A program made the translations under genes and the position numbers. This document shows positions 1 through 8,401 of a stretch of 64,000 nucleotides of DNA, piece by piece. Under the pieces are notes generated by a model that did not search any database, was not told the DNA's origin, and saw only the letters and a program-made list of their open reading frames with translations. Origin of the DNA: RUG14300 sp964391805 (GTDB taxonomy: Bacteria > Bacillota > Clostridia > Christensenellales > CAG-1252); assembly GCA_964391805.1 (NCBI GenBank), contig CAYMNK010000004.1:62001-126000 (forward strand). The letters run 5' to 3'. Every line of letters starts with the position of its first letter. Position 1 is the first letter of the stretch.

Positions 1-213
1 TGACGGAAAAATATTAACGGTAACATATACCTTTTTACCGATGGAATGAGCAAATTCTATTGCCTGCTTCATTTGATCGGGCTCAAAGTTTTCCGCATAG
101 GATCTTAACGAAAAATTCTTACCGCCCATATAAACGGCATCAGCTCCGAAATGGAACGCTGTTTTTAGTTTTTCAAAGCTCCCTGCAGGAGCCAACAATT
201 CGGGTTTTAACAT
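1..213 (-). CDS. Peptidase U32 family protein, TrhP-like (partial, 5' end only)
   Basis: Only the first 71 residues are inside the window; the rest runs off the left edge. The opening LLAPAGS followed by GADAVYMGGKNFSLR is the usual N-terminus of U32-family proteins. In Bacillus subtilis the U32 proteins TrhP1/TrhP2 use prephenate to make 5-hydroxyuridine at the tRNA wobble base, and their genes directly follow trmR. The same order occurs here, with the start overlapping the end of trmR by seven bases, so a tRNA hydroxylase role is inferred rather than a protease. The ATG is placed at 213 because the family motif follows within six residues. Other U32 branches (RlhA, UbiU-like) cannot be excluded from this fragment. 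Confidence 0.8.
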   Translation of the reverse strand, partial: MLKPELLAPAGSFEKLKTAFHFGADAVYMGGKNFSLRSYAENFEPDQMKQAIEFAHSIGKKVYVTVNIFPS

Positions 214-794
214 TTTTCTATAATCAGTACGCCTTGTCCGACGTTTATCCTTTTTGATTTTATATTCTTATTTTCCTCTACGCATTTCAAGAAGGAGCGC
301 ATATTGGTTATTATTGTACGATGCTTATGCTTAGGATATGTACCGTCGTCCACCCAGCCATGATAACCGACGTCATCCACAAACATCACACCGTTTAAGT
401 CGAGCAAATCCAACAAATAAGGAAGCATAGTTTGATAATGACCTTTCGGACCGTCTAAAAAGATAAAATCATAATGTCCTTGAAGAAGGGTTATCAAATA
501 ATTAGCATCCTCTTCTATTACTGTTACACGATTACTTACCCCGGCTTTAGCAAAATTCTTTTCGGCAATTTCAAGCCTTTGGGTATCGATATCCACGGTC
601 GTAAGAATACAATCAGCAGGTGACGCATCGAGCATAAGTAGTCCGCTATAACCTATAGCCGTACCTATCTCCAATATTTTGTGTGGGCTAGCCTCTTTAA
701 CACAATTATAAAGAACCGCTGACGCATCCTTTTCGATAATGGGGACGTGGTGAACTTCGGCATATAGCTCTATTTCGCTAAGTAACTCTCTCAT
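207..794 (-). CDS. trmR: SAM-dependent O-methyltransferase, TrmR-like (tRNA 5-hydroxyuridine methyltransferase)
   Basis: A 195-residue class I methyltransferase of the YrrM/caffeoyl-CoA-OMT type. The SAM-binding motif EIGTAIGYSG is at residues 42-51, and the acidic FLDGPKGHY motif is at about 112-120. In B. subtilis the homologue TrmR (YrrM) methylates 5-hydroxyuridine-34 of tRNA to 5-methoxyuridine. The U32 gene that would supply the hydroxylated substrate follows immediately, which supports that assignment. The start codon shares a base with the RNase J stop codon (TAATG), so translation is probably coupled. It is slightly shorter than B. subtilis YrrM, mainly at the N-terminus. A small-molecule O-methyltransferase remains possible. 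Confidence 0.8.
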   Translation of the reverse strand: MRELLSEIELYAEVHHVPIIEKDASAVLYNCVKEASPHKILEIGTAIGYSGLLMLDASPADCILTTVDIDTQRLEIAEKNFAKAGVSNRVTVIEEDANYLITLLQGHYDFIFLDGPKGHYQTMLPYLLDLLDLNGVMFVDDVGYHGWVDDGTYPKHKHRTIITNMRSFLKCVEENKNIKSKRINVGQGVLIIEKC

Positions 795-2449
795 TATTTA
801 AATACTACCATAGGTACAACCATGGGCGAGGTCTTTAGCGACTTACGAGCCAAAGTCTTAGTCATTTTGGATATTTTATCTTTCACTTCCTTGCGCATAT
901 TGGTTTTAATCCGTTTATCGCTAAAGGAATTTGATATTTGTCTCTTAAGCGAATTGATAAACTCGTCATTGACAATTATTCCTCTAAAAATAATATCGAT
1001 ATCTTTTTCGCCTATTCCCTTACCGTTCGATTGACAAACAACAAATATGACTCCGTCGTTCGACATCGTCTTACGATCTTGAAGAATGGTTTCCATACTA
1101 TCGTCGCCGATAACTCCGCCGTCGACATAAGACGAACCCGCCATTATATCGTCCGATCTACTAAAAGTTCCGTCGCCGATTTCGACAGTCCAACCGATTT
1201 CGGGAATCATAACATTGTTTTTAGGTACACCTAAAGAATACGCTAACTCTTTATGCTTGACTTGATGACGGTATTCTCCGTGAACAGGAATGAAATACTT
1301 AGGTTTAATCAAGGACATCATAAGTTTAAGCTCTTCTTTATGAGCGTGACCCGAAACATGTATATCTTTAAGTGTATGATAGCACACCTTTGCCCCAAGT
1401 CGATAGATGTTATTGATTACGTTATAAACCGATTTTTCATTTCCCGGTATAGGACTTGCCGACACTATAACCGTATCGTTAAATCCAAGCTGTATTTTAC
1501 CGTAATCACCGACCGCCATTCTCGATAATGCGCTTAACGGCTCTCCCTGACTACCGGTAACTACCACACATATTTTGGAATCGGGTACACGGTTTGCTTT
1601 TTCGATTTGAACAAGCTGTTTCTCGTCAATTTTGAGTAATCCAAGTTCACGACTGATGTCGGCTACCTTGGTGATACTCTTACCGCCAAAAGAAACTTTC
1701 CTACCGTATTTACCGGCAACATCGACGATTTGTTGAATTCGATTAATATTACTTGCAAACGTAGCAACAATGATTCTTCTACCTTGATTTTCGGAAAATA
1801 TCTTATCAAAGGTATCACCAACCACCTTTTCGCTGACCGTATAGCCTTCACGTTCGATATTGGTACTCTCGCCGAGCATAAGAAGAACGCCTTTTTCACC
1901 AAGTGCACCGAATCTCGCAAGGTCCATCGGCATTCCGTCAACGGGTGTATAGTCAAACTTAAAATCGCCAGAATGGAAAATAGTACCTTGAGGTGTCGTT
2001 ATAGACAAAGCAAAAGAACCTGATACCGAGTGACATACGTGATAAAACTCGACTTCGAAGGGCGAGATAGTAAAAACGTCACCGTCATTAACTGCAATTA
2101 ACTTAGCCTCTATACGCTTCTCTTGCAATTTCGCTCTTACCAATGCAAGCGTAACGTCGCTACCGTAAACGGGAACTTGAAACTCCTCTAAAAAATAAGG
2201 TAACGCTCCTATATGATCCTCGTGGCCATGCGTCAAAACGACACCGCGAATAATAGATTTATGTTCTCTTAAATAAGAAAAATCGGGAATTATACAATCG
2301 ATTCCCGGTGTCTCGCCGTCGGGAAAACTCATACCTGCATCGATTACAAGTATGTTCTCTCCGTACTCTATAAATGTCATATTTTTACCGATTTCTCCTA
2401 CACCACCCAAGAAACCGATTTTAAACTTCTTCTTTTCTTTCTTAGCCAT
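794..2449 (-). CDS. rnj: Ribonuclease J
   Basis: A 551-residue metallo-beta-lactamase/beta-CASP nuclease, normal length for RNase J. The zinc-binding motif HGHEDH is at residues 74-79 and the later metal/phosphate-binding motif HVSGHAH is in the second half. These enzymes combine endonuclease and 5'-to-3' exonuclease activity in mRNA decay and rRNA maturation in the cytoplasm. The ATG at 2449 follows a CTGGAG ribosome-binding site. A consensus-like promoter sits about 30 bases upstream. It heads a three-gene leftward operon with trmR and the U32 gene. Confidence 0.95.
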   Translation of the reverse strand: MAKKEKKKFKIGFLGGVGEIGKNMTFIEYGENILVIDAGMSFPDGETPGIDCIIPDFSYLREHKSIIRGVVLTHGHEDHIGALPYFLEEFQVPVYGSDVTLALVRAKLQEKRIEAKLIAVNDGDVFTISPFEVEFYHVCHSVSGSFALSITTPQGTIFHSGDFKFDYTPVDGMPMDLARFGALGEKGVLLMLGESTNIEREGYTVSEKVVGDTFDKIFSENQGRRIIVATFASNINRIQQIVDVAGKYGRKVSFGGKSITKVADISRELGLLKIDEKQLVQIEKANRVPDSKICVVVTGSQGEPLSALSRMAVGDYGKIQLGFNDTVIVSASPIPGNEKSVYNVINNIYRLGAKVCYHTLKDIHVSGHAHKEELKLMMSLIKPKYFIPVHGEYRHQVKHKELAYSLGVPKNNVMIPEIGWTVEIGDGTFSRSDDIMAGSSYVDGGVIGDDSMETILQDRKTMSNDGVIFVVCQSNGKGIGEKDIDIIFRGIIVNDEFINSLKRQISNSFSDKRIKTNMRKEVKDKISKMTKTLARKSLKTSPMVVPMVVFK

Positions 2450-2478
2450 AATACTCCAGTTTAGATTGTTTTCGCCTT

Positions 2479-2507
2479 ATTATATTATATTTAAAATAAA
2501 TAATCAA
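2479..2507 (-). promoter_or_regulatory. Predicted sigma-A promoter of the RNase J operon
   Basis: On the minus strand TTGATT (2507-2502) and TATAAT (2484-2479) are separated by 17 bases, upstream of the RNase J start. Confidence 0.7.
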
Positions 2508-2663
2508 GGCTTTTTGACAAATTTATCCGAGAGAAAGGCCTAAAATGTTTATAAAATCGGGAAAATGCCGTATTTTAATTGCTTATTGAGAATTAATAGA
2601 ATATTATTTTCATTGTTTCCATAACGATATTTATTTAATTAATAGGTGATTCAAAATGGACGG

Positions 2664-2690
2664 AAAAAGTTAAACTTTTAAGATTTAACT
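2664..2690 (-). terminator. Weak AT-rich terminator after the nucleotidyltransferase gene
   Basis: On the minus strand AGTTAAA pairs with TTTAACT around a nine-base loop, followed by TTTTTCC. It begins four bases after the stop codon. The stem is short and AT-rich. Confidence 0.45.
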
Positions 2691-2693
2691 AAA

Positions 2694-3398
2694 CTATGGT
2701 ATGCTTTTAATATAATCGTTTGCAACTTTGTAATTTGTCAAATAATAAGATGGAAGATTTCCTATATCCGACCAATAACAACTGCTTTCATATGAGTAAA
2801 GTTTACCAAAAAGCTTTGGAAAAATATTTTTTGAGAAATCGGAATAACCTTTTGGTATCCTTTTGAAAATTTTATGGTTAAACACATAAATTCCCGTATT
2901 GATAAGATCGGTTTCGGGCACTTTCGGTTTTTCTTGAAAAGCTATTATCTTGCTGTTTTTACCTACAAAAACATTTCCGTATAAATCCGGATTCGAGACT
3001 CTGACTGTAGCTATAGTTCCTATACCGTTGTGGGTATAGTGGTAAGAAATAAGTTCTTCAAAGTTCATATCGGTGTAGCCGTCTCCGCTGAGTACGATAA
3101 AGTCGTCATTTATAAGTTTTTCTGCATTTTTCACGCCACCCGCAGTACCTAACGGTGTATTTTCGTACACGTATTCAATATTTACACCTAAGTCCGTTCC
3201 ATTGCCGAAAGTATGCTCGATTACTTCACCTTTATAGCACAATGTGATAATTATATTTGTTATGCCTGTTTCTTTTAATTTCATAATCGAATAGTATAAT
3301 ATCGGCTTATCCAATATCGGAACCATTGGTTTAGGTAATGTTTTAGTCAAAGGCATAAGGCGTTCACCTCTCCCACCTGCCATAATAATCGCTTGCAT
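2694..3398 (-). CDS. Sugar-nucleotide nucleotidyltransferase (NTP_transferase family)
   Basis: A 234-residue cytoplasmic enzyme with the signature AGGRGERLMPLT followed by PKPMVPILDKPIL, typical of enzymes that condense a sugar-1-phosphate with an NTP. LSGDG supplies the metal-binding acidic motif. It resembles short mannose-1-phosphate guanylyltransferase or glucose-1-phosphate nucleotidyltransferase domains without a C-terminal left-handed helix; the sugar and base cannot be told from sequence. The start at 3398 is preferred over an in-frame ATG at 3440 because AAGGAG lies just before it and the nucleotide-binding motif follows at once. It stands alone, divergent from the large lipoprotein gene. 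Confidence 0.8.
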   Translation of the reverse strand: MQAIIMAGGRGERLMPLTKTLPKPMVPILDKPILYYSIMKLKETGITNIIITLCYKGEVIEHTFGNGTDLGVNIEYVYENTPLGTAGGVKNAEKLINDDFIVLSGDGYTDMNFEELISYHYTHNGIGTIATVRVSNPDLYGNVFVGKNSKIIAFQEKPKVPETDLINTGIYVFNHKIFKRIPKGYSDFSKNIFPKLFGKLYSYESSCYWSDIGNLPSYYLTNYKVANDYIKSIP

Positions 3399-3508
3399 TT
3401 GTTCTCCTTTTTGCTTTGTTATTTTTTGAATAATTTGCATTTTTATTCATATAGAGTGAATAATGCGTGAAAAATTGTGATTTTTGTAAAGAAATTGCCT
3501 TGAAATTG

Positions 3509-3537
3509 TTGATTATTTTTTATATATATATTAAAAT
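3509..3537 (+). promoter_or_regulatory. Predicted promoter of the large lipoprotein gene
   Basis: TTGATT (3509-3514) and TAAAAT (3532-3537) are 17 bases apart, giving a leader of about 85 bases before the ATG at 3629. The hexamers are identical to those of the rpmB promoter at 35855-35883. Confidence 0.65.
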
Positions 3538-3628
3538 GATAAGGCTGTATATTTCGATTTGTTTATATATATCGATATTGATAGCAAAAAAATTCAAAAA
3601 GACAATATAATTCGGAAGGTGAAGAATA

Positions 3629-6600
3629 ATGAAAAAAACAAACTTCAAAAATTTCCTAATTATCCTGTTCACGATCGTAATGATCTGTGTACTCTGCTTG
3701 TCCTTCGTAGCATGTGACAATAACGTAGAGGAACCCGATGATGACGATAATGGATCGGATACATCTACTACTACCGAAACGAGCTTAATCAAGAACGGTA
3801 ATTTTGCTACCTACTCCGGTTCGTCTGCTCCTTACACTGCAGGTACTTGGAAAACAAGTTCCAGTTCGAGCATTTCGACGAATTTCAAGGGCGTAGTTCA
3901 TGCAGACGATTTGTTTGCTGCCGAAAGTGCAACTACAGATTGGGCTAATATCTCTAATCCCGGTAAAGCTAATGCGGATGACGAGGATAGCGCCGTTTAT
4001 ATGATTTACAATGTAACAGAAGACGTTTCGACAGTTTATCAAAGCTTTACGACGGCTATCGGCGGTTACTACAAAATTACTGTTCAATTCAAAGCAGTTG
4101 ATGGTGTAGAAGAAGCTGTAGACGGTGCATATGTTACATTCTCCGGTAATGTTTATAAGCAATTCGGACCATTCGTTCCTGTTGAAAATAACGGATGGAG
4201 AACTGTAACCTTATATGTAGAGGCTTCTCGTGTTGAAACCCAAAGCATTACCATTACAATGTCTTTAGGTGATTCTAAGACTTCTACTAAAGCTACAGGT
4301 TGCGCTTTCTTCGATAATGCTAACGTTGAACAAATTCAACAAAGCGATTATAAGGCTGCTCAAGAGACTGACGGCAACGAATTAGTTGCTTTCTACTCTA
4401 TGCTCACTCCTGATGGCGACTTCATCAATAACATGAGCGTTGCTAATCCTGCTACATCCAATACTTGGTCCAAGAATATCGGTATAGATAACGAAGGCAA
4501 CTCCGTTTCTACAAACTACCTACAATCAGGTATCGTAGATATCGCTAAGTTCGACGATTGGAAGAGCATCGTCGGTGAAAGTGAAGACGAAAACAACGTT
4601 TCACCGAAAACTCCTTATCAATTCGCAGCAGATAACGGTACAGCTTCCGCTTATGATTATCTATCCGATGATACCAATGTACTCCTTATCACTAACTATC
4701 CTGCTATTGCTAAGGCACAATCCAATAGTTCCGCTTATACCGCAGTAGGTTACTCCGCTAAGTCAAATATGGCTATCGAAGTCGGCACTTACTACGAATT
4801 GAAGGTTTGGATATATACCGATTTAGTCAACTTCGATTACGATGCTGAAAATAAGGTTTCTACCGATCCTATCGATTTCGGCGCTAAGATTGCTATTACC
4901 GGTGTAGGTGAAAATACTTACTTTGAGAATATTAATACGAATAAGCAATGGGTTGAGTACACATTCGCAATCGTTGGTCACGAATACAGAACTAAGTCAA
5001 TCGGTTTAGAATTATGGTTAGGTAACGGCGAACAAGGACAAAGCAAACTTGCCTGCGGTACCGTATTATTCGATAACGTAAGACTTATCCAAAAGGGTAC
5101 CTTCACCGATAGCACAAGAGATTCTATCATCGACGAGTATAAGAATGCTGCTACCGCTAATCCCGATACTACTAAACTTATCGATATTCAATCTTTAAGC
5201 GACTCCAGCATGACAGAAAACACTATCAAGAATCCTAACTTCCAAACTAAGGACGAAAATGGTTTACCCACAGATTGGGATCTTGGTATCGTTAACGACG
5301 TAAAAGCTACCGTTTCTACCGGTTCTAACAAAGTTGAAAATTCCGACATTATTGTTGACATCATCAATGTTAACAATTCCGTTTCTGCTCTCGAAGGTAA
5401 ATCCGACGAGGAACAAAAGGAATATTGGCAATCTAATTACGGTATCGACGAGAATCCTCAAGTGCCTTACGAAAACCTTGACAATATATTGATTATTAAT
5501 AATAAGGTTGCGTCCGCATATAAACTCTCCTTACCTCAAAATATCGAGATAAAGCCCAATCTACACTATCGCGTTGGCCTCTGGATAAAGACAATAGGTA
5601 TTCCCGAAGATACAGGTGCTACTATCACTTTAAAGAATGAAACTGCCGACTCTACAATCAACAGCTTCACAAAGGTTAATACTGCCGATTATCAAAACGA
5701 GATTACTAACGGTTATGCAGAATATGTATTCTATGTACAAGGTTCAAACTTCGTATCTTCCGATTTAGATGATGATATCGTTTCGGCAAGCTTAACAGTT
5801 AATCTCGGTGACGGTAACGCATTAGATTCTTCTTCATTTGTATCCGGTGCTTTACTCATCGCTAACATCAATATCGAGCAAGTAAACTATAGCGAGTACA
5901 AGAAGGCTTCCTCTTCCTCTAACGATTATGTTAAGACTAAGAGCTTAGCTGCTTCTTTAGGTACTGTTTCCAATGGTTCTTTCAACTCCTTCGAATATGA
6001 TGACAGTAAGATCGATTCAACTACAGGTAAGCAAACCGACCTTTTGACTCCTTCTAACTGGACTTTAAACAGCTCTTTAGAGAAAAACGACGTTAAATCG
6101 GGTATTTTGAACACAAATCAAACCGATTTAATCAATTCGATTTTCGGTGACGGATACACTATCTACACCGGTTGGGATACAGACGATATGCCCAGACCTG
6201 TCGATCTCGGTAAGCCCAATGTATTGGCTATCAAGGTTGTAAATGAAATCGAATCTTCATTAGTTTATTCATCGAGTTCTATATCGTTAAGCAAAGAATC
6301 CTTCTACGTATTCAAGGCTTACGCTATGGCAGACGGCATGGTAGGAACAATTGCAGTAACCGCTAACAATAACTCTGTTCCTATGTATTTCAAAGTGCCT
6401 AATGATAATAAGTGGCACGAAATCGTATTCACAGTTAAGACCGGTTCGTTTGCAGCTCCCTCTATCACAATTAAATTATATGCAGGTGATTATGCAACAG
6501 ATAGCGAGGCAGACTATGAAGAAGGTTCCGAACCTAAGTATCAAGGCAACTTATTCTTCGATAGCATTTCATATTACACTGTAGAAGAAGATGTTTACGA

Positions 6601-7756
6601 TGATGCTAACGATGAATTAAAGTCCAGCTACACAGTTGACTCATTCGATACAACTTCTAAGCCAACCAGCGTTACCGGCCCCAGCAGTTCGATGTGGACA
6701 GGCTCGGGTGAAAAGAACAGTTCTTCTAACAATAGAGCTAACGAAGAAGATTACCAATATGCTGGTATAATCGTTAAGGGAAGCTCTGAACCCGATACAT
6801 TCAAGAAGACCGAGGACGTTACAGTAACAGATTCCGAGTCCGGTGAAGAAACAACCGAAGTTAAGACAATCGAAGGCAGTGTACTCACCAACGAACAAAT
6901 TTGGGTTAATGATGACGGTGCATACCTTATGATTAACAACCAAAAGGAAAGTTACTACTCTTATAAGAATAAGTCCAGTATCTCTCTCAATGCTGACAGT
7001 TACTACAAACTCACGGTTGACGCAAGAACAATCGGTATTGAAAACGGTAAATTTGCTACTATCAAGGTAGAAAATTCTAAGGAAACATTCGAAAGTAAGG
7101 TTAATACCGAGTACACACCTAAACTCGAAAACGGCAAGATCGTTTATGACGAAGACGGTGCTATCGTATATGAGCAAGCTACTTCAAACGAATGGAAAAC
7201 TTATACATTCTACTTCAAGACCGCTGAATCTACCAAAATGAGCAGTGTTTATATCACTCTACTCTTAGGTACATCCGATGATAAAGTTCAAGGTACTGTA
7301 TTCTTCGATAACGTAGAACTCAAGAAACTTGACGATGCTACCGAATTCAATAACTTCTACTCTTCTATCTACGTTGTAGACGAGAACGGTAAGGCAACTG
7401 TTGACGAGGACGGTAAGTACATCGAACAAGAAAATGCAGATCAACTACTTCTCACCAATAAGGTAATCAGAGCGGATGACGATGATGCTGCTACAGACGA
7501 TGACGATGACGACGATGACGATGATGCAAACGAAACAAAGGACAACAGCTACTTGTGGATCATTATTTCTTCACTTGTAATTGCAGTTGTACTCATCATT
7601 GTTGTTGTGGTATACTTAATTCGTAAGTTTGCTCCAAAGCATATAAGCTTTAAGCGCAAAAAGAAAGTTGAATATTCCAGAGACGAAATCAGCGTCAAGG
7701 ACACCAAAAAGGATGTAAATGACGATTCTAACGCTGATAGCGATTTCAAGGATTAA
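3629..7756 (+). CDS. Very large multi-module surface lipoprotein with C-terminal membrane anchor
   Basis: A 1375-residue protein of unknown function. A lipoprotein-type signal peptide ends at FVAC (Cys29), followed by an acidic, Ser/Thr-rich linker. The body holds five related units of about 250 residues. Each ends in a beta-strand motif like GTVFFDN (about 224-236, 477-489, 740-752, 973-985 and 1222-1234), preceded by Y-rich strands such as YYKITVQFKA or YYKLTVDART. This pattern suggests jelly-roll, carbohydrate-binding-like modules, but no catalytic motif is seen. An Asp run (about 1284-1299), a transmembrane helix (about 1308-1331) and a basic then acidic cytoplasmic tail close the protein. 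It would thus be held at both ends. The start follows GGAAGGTG. It is flanked by a promoter and a strong terminator, so it is monocistronic. Binding of glycans is inference only. Confidence 0.85.
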   Translation: MKKTNFKNFLIILFTIVMICVLCLSFVACDNNVEEPDDDDNGSDTSTTTETSLIKNGNFATYSGSSAPYTAGTWKTSSSSSISTNFKGVVHADDLFAAESATTDWANISNPGKANADDEDSAVYMIYNVTEDVSTVYQSFTTAIGGYYKITVQFKAVDGVEEAVDGAYVTFSGNVYKQFGPFVPVENNGWRTVTLYVEASRVETQSITITMSLGDSKTSTKATGCAFFDNANVEQIQQSDYKAAQETDGNELVAFYSMLTPDGDFINNMSVANPATSNTWSKNIGIDNEGNSVSTNYLQSGIVDIAKFDDWKSIVGESEDENNVSPKTPYQFAADNGTASAYDYLSDDTNVLLITNYPAIAKAQSNSSAYTAVGYSAKSNMAIEVGTYYELKVWIYTDLVNFDYDAENKVSTDPIDFGAKIAITGVGENTYFENINTNKQWVEYTFAIVGHEYRTKSIGLELWLGNGEQGQSKLACGTVLFDNVRLIQKGTFTDSTRDSIIDEYKNAATANPDTTKLIDIQSLSDSSMTENTIKNPNFQTKDENGLPTDWDLGIVNDVKATVSTGSNKVENSDIIVDIINVNNSVSALEGKSDEEQKEYWQSNYGIDENPQVPYENLDNILIINNKVASAYKLSLPQNIEIKPNLHYRVGLWIKTIGIPEDTGATITLKNETADSTINSFTKVNTADYQNEITNGYAEYVFYVQGSNFVSSDLDDDIVSASLTVNLGDGNALDSSSFVSGALLIANINIEQVNYSEYKKASSSSNDYVKTKSLAASLGTVSNGSFNSFEYDDSKIDSTTGKQTDLLTPSNWTLNSSLEKNDVKSGILNTNQTDLINSIFGDGYTIYTGWDTDDMPRPVDLGKPNVLAIKVVNEIESSLVYSSSSISLSKESFYVFKAYAMADGMVGTIAVTANNNSVPMYFKVPNDNKWHEIVFTVKTGSFAAPSITIKLYAGDYATDSEADYEEGSEPKYQGNLFFDSISYYTVEEDVYDDANDELKSSYTVDSFDTTSKPTSVTGPSSSMWTGSGEKNSSSNNRANEEDYQYAGIIVKGSSEPDTFKKTEDVTVTDSESGEETTEVKTIEGSVLTNEQIWVNDDGAYLMINNQKESYYSYKNKSSISLNADSYYKLTVDARTIGIENGKFATIKVENSKETFESKVNTEYTPKLENGKIVYDEDGAIVYEQATSNEWKTYTFYFKTAESTKMSSVYITLLLGTSDDKVQGTVFFDNVELKKLDDATEFNNFYSSIYVVDENGKATVDEDGKYIEQENADQLLLTNKVIRADDDDAATDDDDDDDDDDANETKDNSYLWIIISSLVIAVVLIIVVVVYLIRKFAPKHISFKRKKKVEYSRDEISVKDTKKDVNDDSNADSDFKD

Positions 7757-7770
7757 TTTGTATACTAACA

Positions 7771-7803
7771 AAAAAGGGAACGGCGAAAGTCGTTCCTTTT
7801 TTG
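7771..7803 (+). terminator. Rho-independent terminator of the large lipoprotein gene
   Basis: GGGAACG pairs with CGTTCC around a short loop, with A-run and T-run flanks that extend the stem. It starts 14 bases after the stop codon. Confidence 0.9.
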
Positions 7804-7846
7804 TTGTAGGCAAACGACACAAAATAGTTTTTTTACAAGGATTTAA

Positions 7847-7913
7847 GATACCGCCACTCCGCGTCGCCCTACGGGTTCGACTACAGGGGCGTTGCCCTTC
7901 CGCTCAGTATGAC
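7847..7913 (+). repeat. Dispersed three-hairpin repeat (type A), copy 1
   Basis: It starts GATACCG, contains CCCTACGGGTTCGACTAC and ends CGCTCAGTATGAC, the constant parts of the type A element. Its third hairpin is GGGC-GTT-GCCC. The first hairpin is imperfect in this copy. It lies in the 349-base gap between two convergent genes. Confidence 0.8.
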
Positions 7914-7945
7914 AAGATTGATGTCATTAGATTTCTTTCTAAATA

Positions 7946-8063
7946 TATTATACCACATTCCCAACGTTCAGTATAACGGCGGACGAGTGAAAAAGCGAAT
8001 AATTGAGCGCTTGCGCTTATCTTGATATGGATAGGGCGTTTACTAAACGCTCTATGATGTAAC
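7946..8063 (+). repeat. Degenerate repeat remnants (type A tail plus type C hairpins)
   Basis: A worn CGTTCAGTATAAC tail is followed by GAGCGCTTGCGCTTATCTTGATATGGATAGGGCG and the hairpin GCGTTT-ACT-AAACGC, then ATGATGTAA. A near copy of the second part is at 61618-61675. No gene is seen in the rest of this gap. Confidence 0.6.
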
Positions 8064-8105
8064 ATTTTATTGTCGTTGTTTTAGAAAAAAACTTTTGTGG
8101 ACTAA

Positions 8106-8357
8106 TTAATAGTATATTATTTTTCCCGCGGTGATGGTGGTGCGATTTAAAATTTCCTCATATGAAAGATGTGTTTTATGTGAAACGCTAAATAATGTAT
8201 CAACAGCACTTATTACATATTTGTTTTTTCTATCAATATAAAAATATTGTCCGCTTTGAGGTAAGTAACCGTTTATATGGACAATTTCGTCTATGGTCAT
8301 TCCGCTTATCTTTGCAATATGGTTTAAAGATTCTCCGTACTTTAGTTTAATAATCAT
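8106..8357 (-). CDS. Small protein made of two LysM-like repeats
   Basis: An 83-residue protein. Residues 1-41 (KYGESLNHIAKISGMTIDEI to YFYI) and 46-83 (YVISAVDTLFSVSHKTHLS to KIIYY) each look like a LysM domain, the fold that binds N-acetylglucosamine polymers such as peptidoglycan. There is no signal peptide, so it may act inside the cell, on the forespore or mother-cell side, or be exported another way. It is divergent from a SpoVB-like flippase with only about 44 bases between starts. No Shine-Dalgarno site is visible before the ATG. The function is unknown; a link to spore envelope building is a guess from its neighbour. Confidence 0.65.
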   Translation of the reverse strand: MIIKLKYGESLNHIAKISGMTIDEIVHINGYLPQSGQYFYIDRKNKYVISAVDTLFSVSHKTHLSYEEILNRTTITAGKIIYY

Positions 8358-8401
8358 AAAGTATAAATATGTTTATTTCGGCATATCTATTACAAGAGAT
8401 T

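Noticed and set aside
6641..7177. A 178-codon open frame antisense to the large lipoprotein gene
   Set aside because: It lies wholly inside a well-supported gene, has no ribosome-binding site and no recognisable domain.
7480..7530. Asp-codon run as a simple-sequence repeat of separate interest
   Set aside because: It encodes the acidic linker before the membrane helix of the large lipoprotein and needs no other explanation.
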